From Avena insularis (taxonomy: Eukaryota; Streptophyta; Magnoliopsida; Poales; Poaceae): a DNA stretch of 64,000 bases. The stretch lies in the NCBI GenBank assembly GCA_023614405.1, contig CM042687.1, forward strand, positions 239,904,292 through 239,968,291, given 5' to 3'. Of this stretch, positions 1-14,720 are shown one piece after another (within the stretch, counting starts at the first letter, position 1; each line of letters opens with the position of its first letter). A program made the position numbers and the translations under genes. The notes below the pieces were generated by a model, which had not been told where the DNA came from, made no database searches, and saw only the letters and a program-made list of their open reading frames with translations.

Positions 1-3000
1 TAAAAAGAACACACATGCAATGACACTGGTGGATCGATATGTGGTATGTGAAAAGAACACACATGCAATGACTCCAGTTGTTGTTAGTAAAAAGAACACA
101 CATGCAATGACACTGGTGGATCCATGTGTGGTCTCTGAAGAGAACACACATTTCAAGCACACTGGTGGACCCATATGTGGTATGTGAAAAGAACACACAT
201 GCAATTACACTGGTGAATCCGTAGGTGGATTGTGAAAAAAAGCACACATGCAATGACACTGGTGGATCCATATGTGGTATGTGAAAAGAACACACATGCA
301 ATGACTCGAGTTGTTGTTTGTTAAAAGAACACACATGCAATGACACTGGTGGATCTATGTGTGGTCTCTGAAGAGAACACACATTTCAATGACACTGGTG
401 GATCCATATGTGGTATGTGAAAAGAACACACATGAAATGACTCCAGTTGTAGTTAGTAAAAAGAACACACACGCAATGACACTGGTGGATCCATATGTGC
501 TATGTGAAAAGAACACACATGCAATGACTCTGGTTGTTGTTAGTAAAAAGAACACACATGCAATGACACTGGTGGATCCATGTGTGGTCTCTAAAGAGAA
601 CACACATTTCAATGACTCTGGTTGTTGTTAGTAAAAAGAACACACATGCAATGACATTGGTGGATCCACGTGTGGTATTTGGAGAGAACACAAATGCAAT
701 GACTGTGGCTGTTGTTAGTAAAAAGAGCACACATGCAAGGACACTGGTGGATCCATAGGTGGATTCTGAAAAGAACACACATGCAATGACACTGGTGGAT
801 CCATATGAGGTATGTGAAAAGAACACACATGCAATGACTCCAGTTGTTGTTAGTTAAAACAACACACATGCAATGACACTGGTGGATCCATGCGTGGTCT
901 CTAAAGAGAACACCCATTTCAATGACACTAGTGGATCCCTATGTGGTATGTGAAAAGAACACACATGAAATGACTCTAGTTGTTGTTAGTAAAAAGAACA
1001 CACATGCAATGACACTGGTGGATCCATATGAGGTATGTGAAAAGAACACACATGCAATGACTCTAGTTGTTGTTAGTAAAAAGAACACACATGCAATGAC
1101 ATTGGTGGATCCATGTGTGATCTCTAAAGAGAACACACATTTCAATGACTCTGGTTGTTGTTAGTAAAAAGAACACACATGCAATGACACTGGTGGATCC
1201 ATGTGTGGTCTCTGAAGAGAACACACATGCAATGACGGTGGCTGTTGTTAGTAAAAAGAGAACACATGCAATGACACTGGTGGATCCATAGGTGGATTAT
1301 GAAAAGAACACACATGCAATGACACTGGTGGATCCATATGTGGTATGTGAAAAGAACACACATGAAATGACTCCAGTTGTTGTTAGTAAAAAGAACACAC
1401 ATGCAATGACACTAGTGGATCCATGTGCGGTCTCTGAAGAGAACACACATGCAATGAAACTGGTTGTTGTTAGTAAAAAGAGCACACATGCAATGACACT
1501 AGTGGATCCATAGGTGGATTGTGAAAAGAGCACACATGCAATGACACTGGTGGATCCATATGTGGTATGTGAAAACAACACACATGCAATGACTCTAGTT
1601 GTTTCTAGTAAAAATAACACACATGCAATGACACTGGTGGATCCATGTGTGGTCTCTGAAGAGAACACACATTTCAATGACACTAATGGATCCATATGTG
1701 GTATGTGAAAAGAACACACATGAAATGACTCCAGTTGTTGTTAGTAAAAAGAACACACATGCAATGACACTGGTGGATCCATATGAGGTATGTGAAAAGA
1801 ACACACATGCAATGACTCTGGTTGTTGTTAGTAAAAAGAACACACATGCAATGACATTGGTGGATCCATATGTGGTCTCTAAAGAGAACACACATTTCAA
1901 TGACTCTGGTTGTTGTTAGTAAAAAGAACACACATGCAATGACACTGGTGGATCCATGTGTGGTCTCTGAAGAGAACACACATGCAATGACGGTGGATGT
2001 TGTTAGTAAAAAGAGAACACATGCAATGACACTGGTGGATCCATAGGTGGATTGTGAAAAGAACACACATGCAATGACACTGGTGGATCCATATGTCGTA
2101 TGTGAAAAGAACACACATGAAATGACTCCAGTTGTTGTTAGTAAAAAGAACACACATGCAATGACACTGGTGGATCCATGTGTGGTCTCTGAAGAGAACA
2201 CACATGCAATGACACTGGTTGTTGTTAGTAAAAACATCACACATGTAATGACACTAGTGGATCCATAGGTGCATTGTGAAAAGAGTACACATGCAATGAC
2301 ACTGGTGGATCCATATGTGGTATGTGAAAACAACACACATGCAATGACTCTAGTTGTTGCTAGTAAAAATAACACACATGCAATGACACTGGTGGATCCA
2401 TGTGTGGTCCCTGAAGAGAACACAGATTTCAATGACACTAGTGGAATCATATGTGGTATGTGAAAAGAACACACATGAAATGACTCCAGTTGTTGTTAGT
2501 AAAAAGAACACACATGCACTGACCCTGGTGGATCCATATGTGGTATGTGAAAAGAACACACATGCAATGACTCCAGTTGTTGTTAGTAAAAAGAACACAC
2601 CTGCAATGACACTAGTGGATCCATGTGTGGTCTCTGAAGAGAACACACATTTCAATAACACTGGTGGATCCATATGTGGTATGTGAAAAGAACACACATG
2701 CAATGACACTGGTGGATCCATAGGTGGATTGTGAAAAGAGCACACATGCAATGACACTGGTGGATCCATATGTGGTATGTGAAAATAAAAAACATGCAAT
2801 GACTCCAGTTGTTGTTAGTAAAAAGAACACACATGCAATGACACTGGTGGATCCATATGTTGTATGTGAAAAGAACACACATGCAATGACTCTGGTTGTT
2901 AGTAAAAAAGAACACACATGCAATGACACTGGTGGATCCATAGGTGGATTGTGAAAAGAGCACACATGCAATGACACTGCTGGATCCATATGTGGTATGT

Positions 3001-6000
3001 GAAAAGAACACACATAAAATGACTCTAGTTGTTGGTAGTAAAAAGAACACACATGCAATGACACTGGTGGATCCATGTGTGGTCTCTGAAGAGAGCACAC
3101 ATTTCAATGACACTGGTGGATCCATATGTGGCATGTGAAAAGAACACACATGAAATGACTCCAGTTGTTGTTAGTAAAAAGAACACACTTTGCAATGACA
3201 CTGGTGGATCCATATGTGCTATTTGAAAAGATCACACATGCAATGACTCTGGTTGTTTTTAGTAAAAAGAACACACATGCAATGACACTGGTGGATCCAT
3301 GTGTGGTCTCTAAAGAGAACACACATTTCAATGACTCTGGTTGTTGTTAGTAAAAAAACACACATGCAATGACACTAGTGGATCCATGTGTGGTCTCTGA
3401 AGAGAACACACATGCAATAACTCTAGTTATTGTTAGTAAAAAGAGCACACATGCAATGACACTGGGGGGTCCATAGGTGGATTGTGAAAAGAACACACAT
3501 GCAATGCCACTGGTGGATCCATATGTGGTATGTGAAAATAACACACATGAAATTACTCTGGTTGTTGTTATTAAAAAGAACACAGATACAATGACTCTGG
3601 TGGATCCATGTGTGGTCTCTGAAGAGAACACACATTTCAATGACTCTGGTTGTTGTTAGTAAAAAGAACACACATGCAATGACACTGGTGGATCCATGTG
3701 TGGTCTCTGAAGAGAACACACATGCAATGACTCTGGTTGTTGTTAGGAAAAAGAGCACACATGCAATGACACTGGTGTATCCATCCGTGGATTGTAAAAA
3801 GAACACACATGCAATGACACTGGTGGATCCATATGTGGTATGTGAAAAGGACACACATGCAATGACTCCAGTTGTTGTTAGTAAAAAGAACACACATGCA
3901 ATGACACTAGTGGATCCATGTGTGGTCTCTGAAGAGAACACACATTTCAATCACACTGGTGGATCCATATGTGGTACGTGAAAAGAACACACATGCAATG
4001 ACACTGGTGGATCCATAGGTGGATTGTTAAAAGAGCACACATGCAATGAACCTGGTGGATCCATATGTGGTATATGAAAAGAACACACATGCAATGGCTC
4101 TAGTTGTTGTTAGTTAAAAGAACACACATGCAATGACACTGGTGGATCCATATGTGGTCACTAAAGAGAACACACATTTCAATGACACTGGTGGATCCCC
4201 ATGTGGTATGTGAAAAGAACACACATGAAATGACTCCAGTTGTTGGTAGTAAAAAGAACACACATGCAATGACACTGGTGGATCCATATGTGGTATGTGA
4301 AAAGAACACATATGCAATGACTCTGGTTGTTGTTAGTAAAAAGAACACACATGCAATGACACTGGTGGATCCATATGAGGTATGTGAAAAGAACAAACAT
4401 GCAATGACTCTAGTTGTTGTTAGTAAAAAGAACACACATGCAATGACATTGGTGGATCCATGTGTGATCTCTAAAGAGATCACACATTTCAATGACTCTG
4501 GTTGTTGTTAGTAAAATGAACACACATGCAATGACACTGGTGGATCCATGTGTGGTCTCTGAAGAGAATACATATGCAATGACGGTGGCTGTTGTTAGTA
4601 AAAAGAGAACACATGCAATGACACTGGTGGATCCATAGGTGGATTGTGAAAAGAACACACATGCAATGACACTGGTGGATCCATATGTGGTATGTGAAAA
4701 GAACACACATGAAATGACTCCAGTTGTTGTTAGTAAAAAGAACACACATGCAATGACACTAGTGGATCCATGTGCGGTCTCTGAAGAGAACACACATGCA
4801 ATGACACTGGTTGTTGTTAGTAAAAAGAGCACACATGCAATGACACTAGTGGATCCATAGGTGGATTGTGAAAAGAGCACACATGCAATGACATTGGTGG
4901 ATCCATATGTGGTATGTGAAAACAACACACATGCAATGACTCTAGTTGTTGGTAGTAAAAATAACACACATGCAATGACACTGGTGGATCCATGTGTGGT
5001 CTCTGAAGAGAACACACATTTCAATGACACTAGTGGATCCATATGTGGTATGTGAAAAGAACACACATGAAATGACTCTAGTTGTTTTTAGTAAAAAGAA
5101 CACACATGCAATGACACTGGTGGATCCATATGTGGTATGTGAAAAGAACACACATGCAATGACTCTGGTTGTTGTTACTAAAAAGAACACACATGCAATG
5201 ACACTGGTTGATCCATGTGTGGTCTCTGAAGAGAACACACATTTCAATGACTCTGGTTGTTGTTAGTAAAAAGAACACACATGCAATGACACTGGTGGAT
5301 CCATGTGTGGTCTCTAGAGAGAACACAAATGCAATGACTATGGCTGTTGTTAGTAAAAAGAGCACACATGCAAGGACACTTGTGGATCCATAGGTGGATT
5401 GTGAAAAGAACACACATGCAATGACACTGGTGGATCCATATGAGGTATGTGAAAAGAACACACATGCAATGACTCCAGTTGTTGTTAGTTAAAAGAACAC
5501 ACATGCAATGACACTGGTGGATCCATGTGTGGTCTCTGAAGAGAACACACATTTCAATGACACTGGTGGATCCCTATGTGGTATGTGAAAAGAACACACA
5601 TGAAATGACTCCAGTTGTTGTTAGTAAAAAGAACACACATGCAATGACACTGGTGGATCCATATGAGGTATGTGAAAAGAACACACGTGCAATGACTCTA
5701 GTTGTTGTTAGTAAAAAGAACACACATGCAATGACATTGGTGGATCCATGTGTGATCTCTAAAGAGAACACACATTTCAATGACTCTGGTTGTTGATAGA
5801 AAAAGAACACACATGCAATGACACTGGTGGATCCATGTGTTGTCTCTAAAGAGAACACAAATGCAATGACTGTGGCTGTTGTTAGTAAAAAGAAAACACA
5901 TGCAATGACACTAGTGGATCCATAGGTGGATTGTGAAAACAACACACATGCAATGACACTGGTGGATCCATATGTCGTATGTGAAAAGAACACACATGAA

Positions 6001-8563
6001 ATGACTCCAGTTGTTGTTAGTTAAAAGAACACACATGCAATGACACTGGTGGATCCATGTGTGGTCTCTGAAGAGAACACACATGCAATGACACTGGTTG
6101 TTGTTAGTAAAAAGAGCACACATGTAATGACACTAGTGGATCCATAGGTGCATTGTGAAAAGAGCACACATGCAATGACACTGGTGGATCCATATGTGGT
6201 ATGTGAAAACAACACGCATGCAATGACTCTAGTTGTTGCTAGTAAAAATAACACACATGCAATGACACTGGTGGATCCATGTGTGGTCCCTGAAGAGAAC
6301 ATAGATTTCAATGACACTAGTGGAATCATATGTGGTATGTGAAAAGAACACACATGAAATGACTCCAGTTGTTGTTAGTAAAAAGAACACACATGCACTG
6401 ACACTGGTGGATCCATATGTGGTATGTGAAAAGAACACACATGCAATGACTCCAGTTGTTGTTAGTAAAAAGAACACACCTGCAATGACACTAGTGGATC
6501 CATGTGTGTTCTCTGAAGAGATCACACATTTCAATGACACTGGTGGATCCATATGTGGTATGTGAAAAGAGCACACATGCAATGACACTGGTGTATCCAT
6601 CTGTGGATTGTGAAAAGAACACACATGCAATGACACTGGTGGATCCATATGTGGTATGTGAAAAGAAAAAACATGCAATGACTCCAGTTGTTGTTAGTAA
6701 AAAGTACACACATGCAATGACACTGGTGGATCCATATGTTGTATGTGAAAAGAACACACATGCAATGACTCCGGTTGTTGTTAGTAAAAATAACACACAT
6801 GCAATGACACTGGTGGATCCATAGGTGGATTGTGAAAAGAGCACACATGCAATGACACTGCTGGATCCATATGTGGTATGTGAAAAGAACACACATAAAA
6901 TGACTCTAGTTGTTGTTAGTAAAAAGAACACACATGCAATGACACTGGTGGATCCATGTGTGGTCTGTGAAGAGAACACACATTTCAATGACACTGGTGG
7001 ATCCATATGTGGCATGTGAAACGAACACACATGAAATGACTCCAGTTGTTGTTAGTAAAAAGAAAACACATGCAATGACACTGGTGGATCCATATGTGCT
7101 ATGTGAAAAGAACACACATGCAATGACTCTGGTTGTTGTTAGTAAAAAGAACACACATGCAGTGACACTGGTGGATCCATGTGTGGTCTCTGAAGAGAAC
7201 ACACATTTAAATGACTCTGGTTGTTGTTAGTAAAAAAAACACATGCAATGGCACTAGTGGATCCATGTGTGGTCTCTGAAGAGAACACACATGCAATGAC
7301 TCTAGTTATTGTTAGTAAAAAGAGCACACATGCAATGACACTGGGGGGACCATAGGTGGATTGTGAAAAGAACACACATGCAATGCCACTGGTATATCCA
7401 TATGTGGTATGTGAAAAGAACACACATGAAATTACTCTGGTTGTTGTTATTAAGAAGAACACACATGCAATGACTCTGGTGGATCCATGTGTGGTCTCTG
7501 AAGAGAACACACAGTTCAATGACTCTGGTTGTTGTTAGTAAAAAGAACACACATGCAATGACACTGGTGGATCCATGTGTGGTCTCTGAAGAGAACACAC
7601 ATGCAATGACTCTGGTTGATGTTAGGAAAAAGAGCACACATGCAATGACACTGGTGTATCCATCTGTGGATTGTGAAAAGAACACACATGCAATGACACT
7701 GGTGGATCCATATGTGGTATGTGAAAAGGACACACATGCAATGACTCCAGTTGTTGTTAGTAAAAAGGCTACACATGAAATGACACTAGTGGATCCATGT
7801 GTGGTCTCTGAAGAGAACACACATTTCAATCACACTGGTGGATCCATATGTGGTATGTGAAAAGAACACACATGCAATGACACTGGTGGATCCATAGGCG
7901 GATTGTGAAATGAGCACACATGCAATGAACCTGGTGGATCCATATGTGGTATGTGAAAAGAACACACATGCAATGACTCTAGTTGTTGTTAGTTAAAAGA
8001 ACACATATGCAATGACACTGGTGGATCCATATGTGGTCACTAAAGAGAACAAACATTTCAATGACACTGGTGGATCCCTATGTGGTATGTGAAAAGAACA
8101 CACATGAAATGACTCCAATTGTTGGTAGTAAAAAGAACACACATGCAATGACACTGGTGGATCCATATGTGGTATGTGAAAAGAACACATATGCAATGAC
8201 TTTGGTTGTTGTTAGAAAAAAGAACACACATGCAATGACACTGGTGGATCCATGTGTGGTCTCTGAAGAGAACACACATTTCAATGACTCTGGTTATTGT
8301 TAGTAAAAAGAACACACATGCAATGACACTGTTGGATCCATGTGTTGTCTCTAAAGAGAACACAAATGCAATGACTGTGGCTGTTGTTAGTAAAAAGAGC
8401 ACACACGCAAGGACATTGGTGGATCCATAGGTGGATTGTGAAAAGAGCAGACATGCAATGACACTGGTGGATCCATATGAGGTATGTGAAAAGAACACAC
8501 ATGTAATGACTCTAGTTGTTGTTAGTTAAAAGAACACACATGCAATGACACTGGTGGATCCAT

Positions 8564-11500
8564 GTGTGGTCTCTGAAGAGAACACACATTTCAATGCCAT
8601 TGCTGGATCCCTATGTGGTATGTGAAAAGAACACACATGAAATGACTCCAGTTGTAGTTAGTAAAAAGAACACACATGCAATGACACTGGTGGATCCATA
8701 TGTGGTATGTGAAAAGAACACACATGCAATGACTCTAGTTGTTGTTAGTAAAAAGAACACACATGCAATGACACTGGTGGATCCATGTGTGGTCTCTAAA
8801 GAGAACACACATTTCAATGACTCTGGTTGTTGTTAGTAAAAATAACACACATGCAATGACACTGGTGGATCCATGTGTGGTCTCTAAAGAGAACACACAT
8901 GCAATGACTGTGGCTGTTGTTAGTGAAAAGAGAAGACATGCAATGACACTGGTGGATCCATAGGTGGATTGTGAAAAGAACACACATGCAATGACACTGG
9001 TGGATCCATATGTGGTATGTGAAAAGAACACACATGAAATGACTCCAGTTGTTGTTAGTAAAAAGAACACATATGCAATGACAGTCGTGGATCCATGTGT
9101 GGTCTCTGAAGAGAAGACACATGCAATGACTCTGGTTGTTGTTAGTAAAAAGAGAACACATGCAATGACACTAGTGGATCCATAGGTGGATTGTGAAAAC
9201 AACACACATGCAATGACACTGGTGGATCCATACGAGGCATGTGAAAAGAACACACATGCAATGACTCTAGTTGTTGCTAGTAAAAAGAACACACATGCAA
9301 TGACACTCGTGGATCCATGTGTGGTCTCTGAAGAGAACACACATTTCAATGACACTAGTGGATCCATATGTGGTATGTAAAAAGAACACACATGCAATGA
9401 CACTGGTGAATCCATAGGTTGATTGTGAAAAGAACACACATGCAATGACACCGGTGGATCCATATGTGGTATGTGAAAAGAACACACATGCAATGACTCA
9501 AGTTGTTGTTAGTTAAAAGAACACACATGCAATGAGACGGGTGGATCCATATGTGGTCTCTGAAGAGAACACACATTTCAATGAAACGGGTGTATCCCTA
9601 TGTGGTATGTGAAAAGAACACACATGAAATGACTCCAGTTGTTGTTAGTAAAAAGAACACACATGCAATGACACTGGTGGATCCATATGTGGTATGTGAA
9701 AAGAACACATATGCAATGACTCTGGTTGTTGTTAGTAAAAAGAACACACACATGCAATGACACTGGTGGATCCATGTGTGATCTTTGAAGAGAACACACA
9801 TTTCAATGACTCTAGTTGTTGTTAGTAAAAAGAACACACATGCAATGACTCCGGTTGTTGTTAGTAAAAATAACACACATGCAATGACACTGGTGGATCC
9901 ATAGGTGGATTGTGAAAAGAGCACACATGCAATGACACTGCTGGATCCATATGTGGTATGTGAAAAGAACACACATAAAATGACTCTAGTTGTTGTTAGT
10001 AAAAAGAACACACATGCAATGACACTGGTGGATCCATGTGTGGTCTGTGAAGAGAACACACATTTCAATGACACTGGTGGATCCATATGTGGCATGTGAA
10101 AAGAACACACATGAAATGACTCCAGTTGTTGTTAGTAAAAAGAACACACATGCAATGACACTGGTGGATCCATATGTGCTATGTGAAAAGAACACACATG
10201 CAATGACTCTGGTTGTTGTTAGTAAAAAGAACACACATGCAATGACACTGGTGGATCCATGTGTGGTCTCTGAAGAGAACACACATTTCAATGACTCTGG
10301 TTGTTGTTAGTAAAAAAAAACACATGCAATGACACTAGTGGATCCATGTGTGGTCTCTGAAGAGAACACACATGCAATGACTCTAGTTATTGTTAGTAAA
10401 AAGAGCACACATGCAATGACACTGGGGGATCCATAGGTGGATTGTGAAAAGAACACACATGCAATGCCACTGGTGGATCCATATGTGGTATGTGAAAAGA
10501 ACACACATGAAATTACTCTGGTTGTTGTTATTAAAAAGAACACACATGCATGACTCTGGTGGATCCATGTGTGGTCTCTGAAGAGAACACACATTTCAAT
10601 GACTCTGGCTGTTGTTAGTAAAAAGAACACACATGCAATGACACTAGTGGATCCATGTCTGGTCTCTGAAGAGAACACACATGCAATGACTCTGGTTGTT
10701 GTTAGGAAAAAGAGCACACATGCAATGACACTGGTGTATCCATCTGTGGATTGTGAAAAGAACACACATGCAATGACACTGGTGGATCCATATGTGGTAT
10801 GTGAAAAGGACACACATGCAATGACTCCAGTTGTTGTTAGTAAAAAGAACACACATGCAATGACACTGGTGGATCCATGTGTGGTCTCTGAAGAGAACAC
10901 ACATTTCAATCACACTGGTGGATCCATATGTGGTATGTGAAAAGAACACACATGCAATGACACTGGTGGATCCATAGGCGGATTGTGAAATGAGCACACA
11001 TGCAATGAACCTGGTGGATCCATATGTGGTATGTGAAAAGAACACACATGCAATGACTCTAGTTGTTGTTAGTTAAAAGAACACATATGCAATGACACTG
11101 GTGGATCCATATGTGGTCACTAAAGAGAACAAACATTTCAATGACACTAGTGGATCCCTATGTGGTATGTGAAAAGAACACACATGAAATGACTCCAATT
11201 GTTGGTAGTAAAAAGAACACACATGCAATGACACTGGTGGATCGATATGTGGTATGTGAAAAGAACACATATGCAATGACTTTGGTTGTTGTTAGAAAAA
11301 AGAACACACATGCAATGACACTGGTGGATCCATGTGTGGTCTCTGAAGAGAACACACATTTCAATGACTCTGGTTGTGTTTAGTAAAAAGAACACACATG
11401 CAATGACACTGGTGGATCCATGTGTTGTCTCTAAAGAGAACACAAATGCAATGATTGTGGCTGTTGTTAGTAAAAAGAGCACACACGCAAGGACATTGGT

Positions 11501-11643
11501 GGATCCATAGGTGGATTGTGAAAAGAGCACACATGCAATGACACTGGTGGATCCATATGAGGTATGTGAAAAGAACACACATGTAATGACTCTAGTTATT
11601 GTTAGTTAAAAGAACACACATGCAATGACACTGGTGGATCCAT
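8564..11643. repeat. 3.08-kb satellite higher-order repeat, copy 1
   Basis: This 3,080-bp block of ordered 39/48-bp modules repeats at 11,644 and 14,721. Landmarks recur in the same order: a variant with ACATTGCTGGATCC near the start, an ACGGGTGGATCC variant about 0.97 kb in, a CATGTGTGGTCTGTGAAG variant about 1.46 kb in, a shortened AAAAAAAACACATG variant at about 1.75 kb, and a CATAAGGCGGATTGTGAAATG-like type near 2.4 kb. Start is arbitrary; I anchored it on the GTGTGGTCTCTGAAGAG preceding the ACATTTCAATG module. Minus-strand reading of 8,735-9,493 differs from copy 2 at only a few of 252 codons, so copies are young. Confidence 0.85.
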
Positions 11644-14600
11644 GTGTGGTCTCTGAAGAGAACACACATTTCAATGACATTGCTGGATCCCTATGTGGTA
11701 TGTGAAAAGAACACACATGAAATGACTCCAGTTGTTGTTAGTAAAAAGAACACACATGCAATGACACTGGTGGATCCATATGTGGTATGTGAAAAGAACA
11801 CACATGCAATGACTCTAGTTGTTGTTAGTAAAAAGAACACACATGCAATGACACTGGTGGATCCATGTGTGGTCTCTAAAGAGAACACACATTTCAATGA
11901 CTCTGGTTGTTGTTAGTAAAAAGAACACACATGCAATGACACTGGTGGATCCATGTGTGGTCTCTGAAGAGAACACACATGCAATGACTGTGGCTGTTGT
12001 TAGTGAAAAGAGAAGACATGCAATGACACTGGTGGATCCATAGGTGGATTGTGAAAAGAACACACATGCAATGACACTGGTGGATCCATATGTGGTATGT
12101 GAAAAGAACACACATGAAATGACTCCAGTTGTTGTTAGTAAAAAGAACACATATGCAATGACACTCGTGGATCCATGTGTGGTCTCTGAAGAGAAGACAC
12201 ATGCAATGACTCTGGTTGTTGTTAGTAAAAAGAGAACATATGCAATGACACTAGTGGATCCATAGGTGGATTGTGAAAACAACACACATGCAATGACAAT
12301 GGTGGATCCATACGTGGCATGTGAAAAGAACACACATGCAATGACTCTAGTTGTTGCTAGTAAAAAGAACACACATGCAATGACACTCGTGGATCCATGT
12401 GTGGTCTCTGAAGAGAATACACATTTCAATGACACTAGTGGATCCATATGTGGTATGTAAAAAGAACACACATGCAATGACACTGGTGAATCCATAGGTG
12501 GATTGTGAAAAGAACACACATGCAATGACACCGGTGGATCCATATGTGGTATGTGAAAAGAACACACATGCAATGACTCAAGTTGTTGTTAGTTAAAAGA
12601 ACACACATGCAATGAGACGGGTGGATCCATATGTGGGCTCTAAAGAGAACACACATTTCAATGAAACGGGTGGATCCCTATGTGGTATGTGAAAAGAACA
12701 CACATGAAATGACTCCAGTTGTTGTTAGTAAAAAGAACACACATGCAATGACACTAGTGGATCCATATGTGGTATGTGAAAAGAACACATATGCAATGAC
12801 TCTGGTTGTTGTTAGTAAAAAGAACACACACATGCAATGACACTGGTGGATCCATGTGTGGTCTCTGAAGAGAACACACATTTCAATGACTCTAGTTGTT
12901 GTTAGTAAAAAGAACACACATGCAATGACTCCGGTTGTTGTTAGTAAAAATAACACACATGCAATGACACTGGTGGATCCATAGGTGGATTGTGAAAAGA
13001 GCAGACATGCAATGACACTGCTGGATCCATATGTGGTATGTGAAAAGAACACACATAAAATGACTCTAGTTGTTGTTAGTAAAAAGAACACACATGCAAT
13101 GACACTGGTGGATCCATGTGTGGACTGTGAAGAGAACACACATTTCAATGACACTGGTGGATCCATATGTGGCATGTGAAAAGAACACACATGAAATGAC
13201 TCCAGTTGTTGTTAGTAAAAAGAACACACATGCAATGACACTGGTGGATCCATATGTGCTATGTGAAAAGAACACACATGCAATGACTCTGGTTGTTGTT
13301 AGTAAAAAGAACACACATGCAATGACACTAGTGGATCCATGTGTGGTCTCTGAAGAGAACACACATTTCAATGACTCTGGTTGTTGTTAGTAAAAAACAC
13401 ACATGCAATGGCACTAGTGGATCCATGTGTGGTCTCTGAAGAGAACACACATGCAATGACTCTAGTTATTGTTAGTAAAAAGAGCACACATGCAATGACA
13501 CTGGGGGGACCATAGGTGGATTGTGAAAAGAACACACATGCAATGCCACTGGTGGATCCATATGTGGTATGTGAAAAGAACACACATGAAATTACTCTGG
13601 TTGTTGTTAATAAGAAGAACACACAAGCAATGACTCTGGTGGATCCATGTGTGGTCTCTGAAGAGAACACACATTTCAATGACTCTGGTTGTTGTTAGTA
13701 AAAAGAACACACATGCAATGACACTGGTGGATCCATGTGTGGTCTCTGAAGAGAACACACATGCAATGACTCTGGTGGATGTTAGGAAAAGAGCACACAT
13801 GCAATGACACTGTGTATCCATACATGGATTGTGAAAAGAACACACATGCAATGACACTTGTGGATCCATATGTGGTATGTGAAAAGGACACACATGCAAT
13901 GACTCCAGTTGTTGTTAGTAAAAAGAACACACATGCAATGACACTGGTGGATCCATGTGTGGTCTCTGAAGAGAACACACATTTCAATCACACTGGTGGA
14001 TCCATATGTGGTATGTGAAAAGAACACACATGCAATGACACTGGTGGATCCATAGGCGGATTGTGAAATGAGCACACATGCAATGAACCTGGTGGATCCA
14101 TATGTGGTATGTGAAAAGAACACACATGCAATGACTCTAGTTGTTGTTAGTTAAAAGAACACATATGCAATGACACTGGTGGATCCATATGTGGTCACTA
14201 AAGAGAACAAACATTTCAATGACACTGGTGGATCCCTATGTGGTATGTGAAAAGAACACACATGAAATGACTCCAATTGTTGGTAGCAAAAAGAACACAC
14301 ATGCAATGACACTGGTGGATCCATATGTGGTACGTGAAAAGAACACATATGCAATGACTTTGGTTGTTGTTAGAAAAAAAACACACATGCAATCACACTG
14401 GTGGATCCATGTGTGGTCTCTGAAGAGAACACACATTTCAATGACTCTGGTTGTGTTTAGTAAAAAGAACACACATGCAATGACACTGGGGGATCCATGT
14501 GTTGTCTCTAAAGAGAACACAAATGCAATGATTGTGGCTGTTGTTAGTAAAAATAGCACACACGCAAGGACATTGGTGGATCCATAGGTGGATTGTGAAA

Positions 14601-14720
14601 AGAGCACACATGCAATGACACTGGTGGATCCATATGAGGTATGTGAAAAGAACACACATGTAATGACTCTAGTTCTTGTTAGTTAAAAGAACACACATGC
14701 AATGACACTGGTGGATCCAT
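11644..14720. repeat. 3.08-kb satellite higher-order repeat, copy 2
   Basis: Second copy, 3,077 bp, collinear with 8,564-11,643. The difference in length comes from small indels, for example in the GGAAAAGAGCACACATG module near 13,787 and in the A-run near 13,392. Differences from copy 1 are scattered single bases. Confidence 0.85.

Noticed and set aside
1683..2474. Open frame of 263 codons (minus) with Cys/Phe-rich repeats, and other long ORFs across the satellite
   Set aside because: Frames are open on both strands only because the modules are 39 and 48 bp. They end at one-base-longer modules, have no initiation context or unique domain, and vary with the HOR structure.
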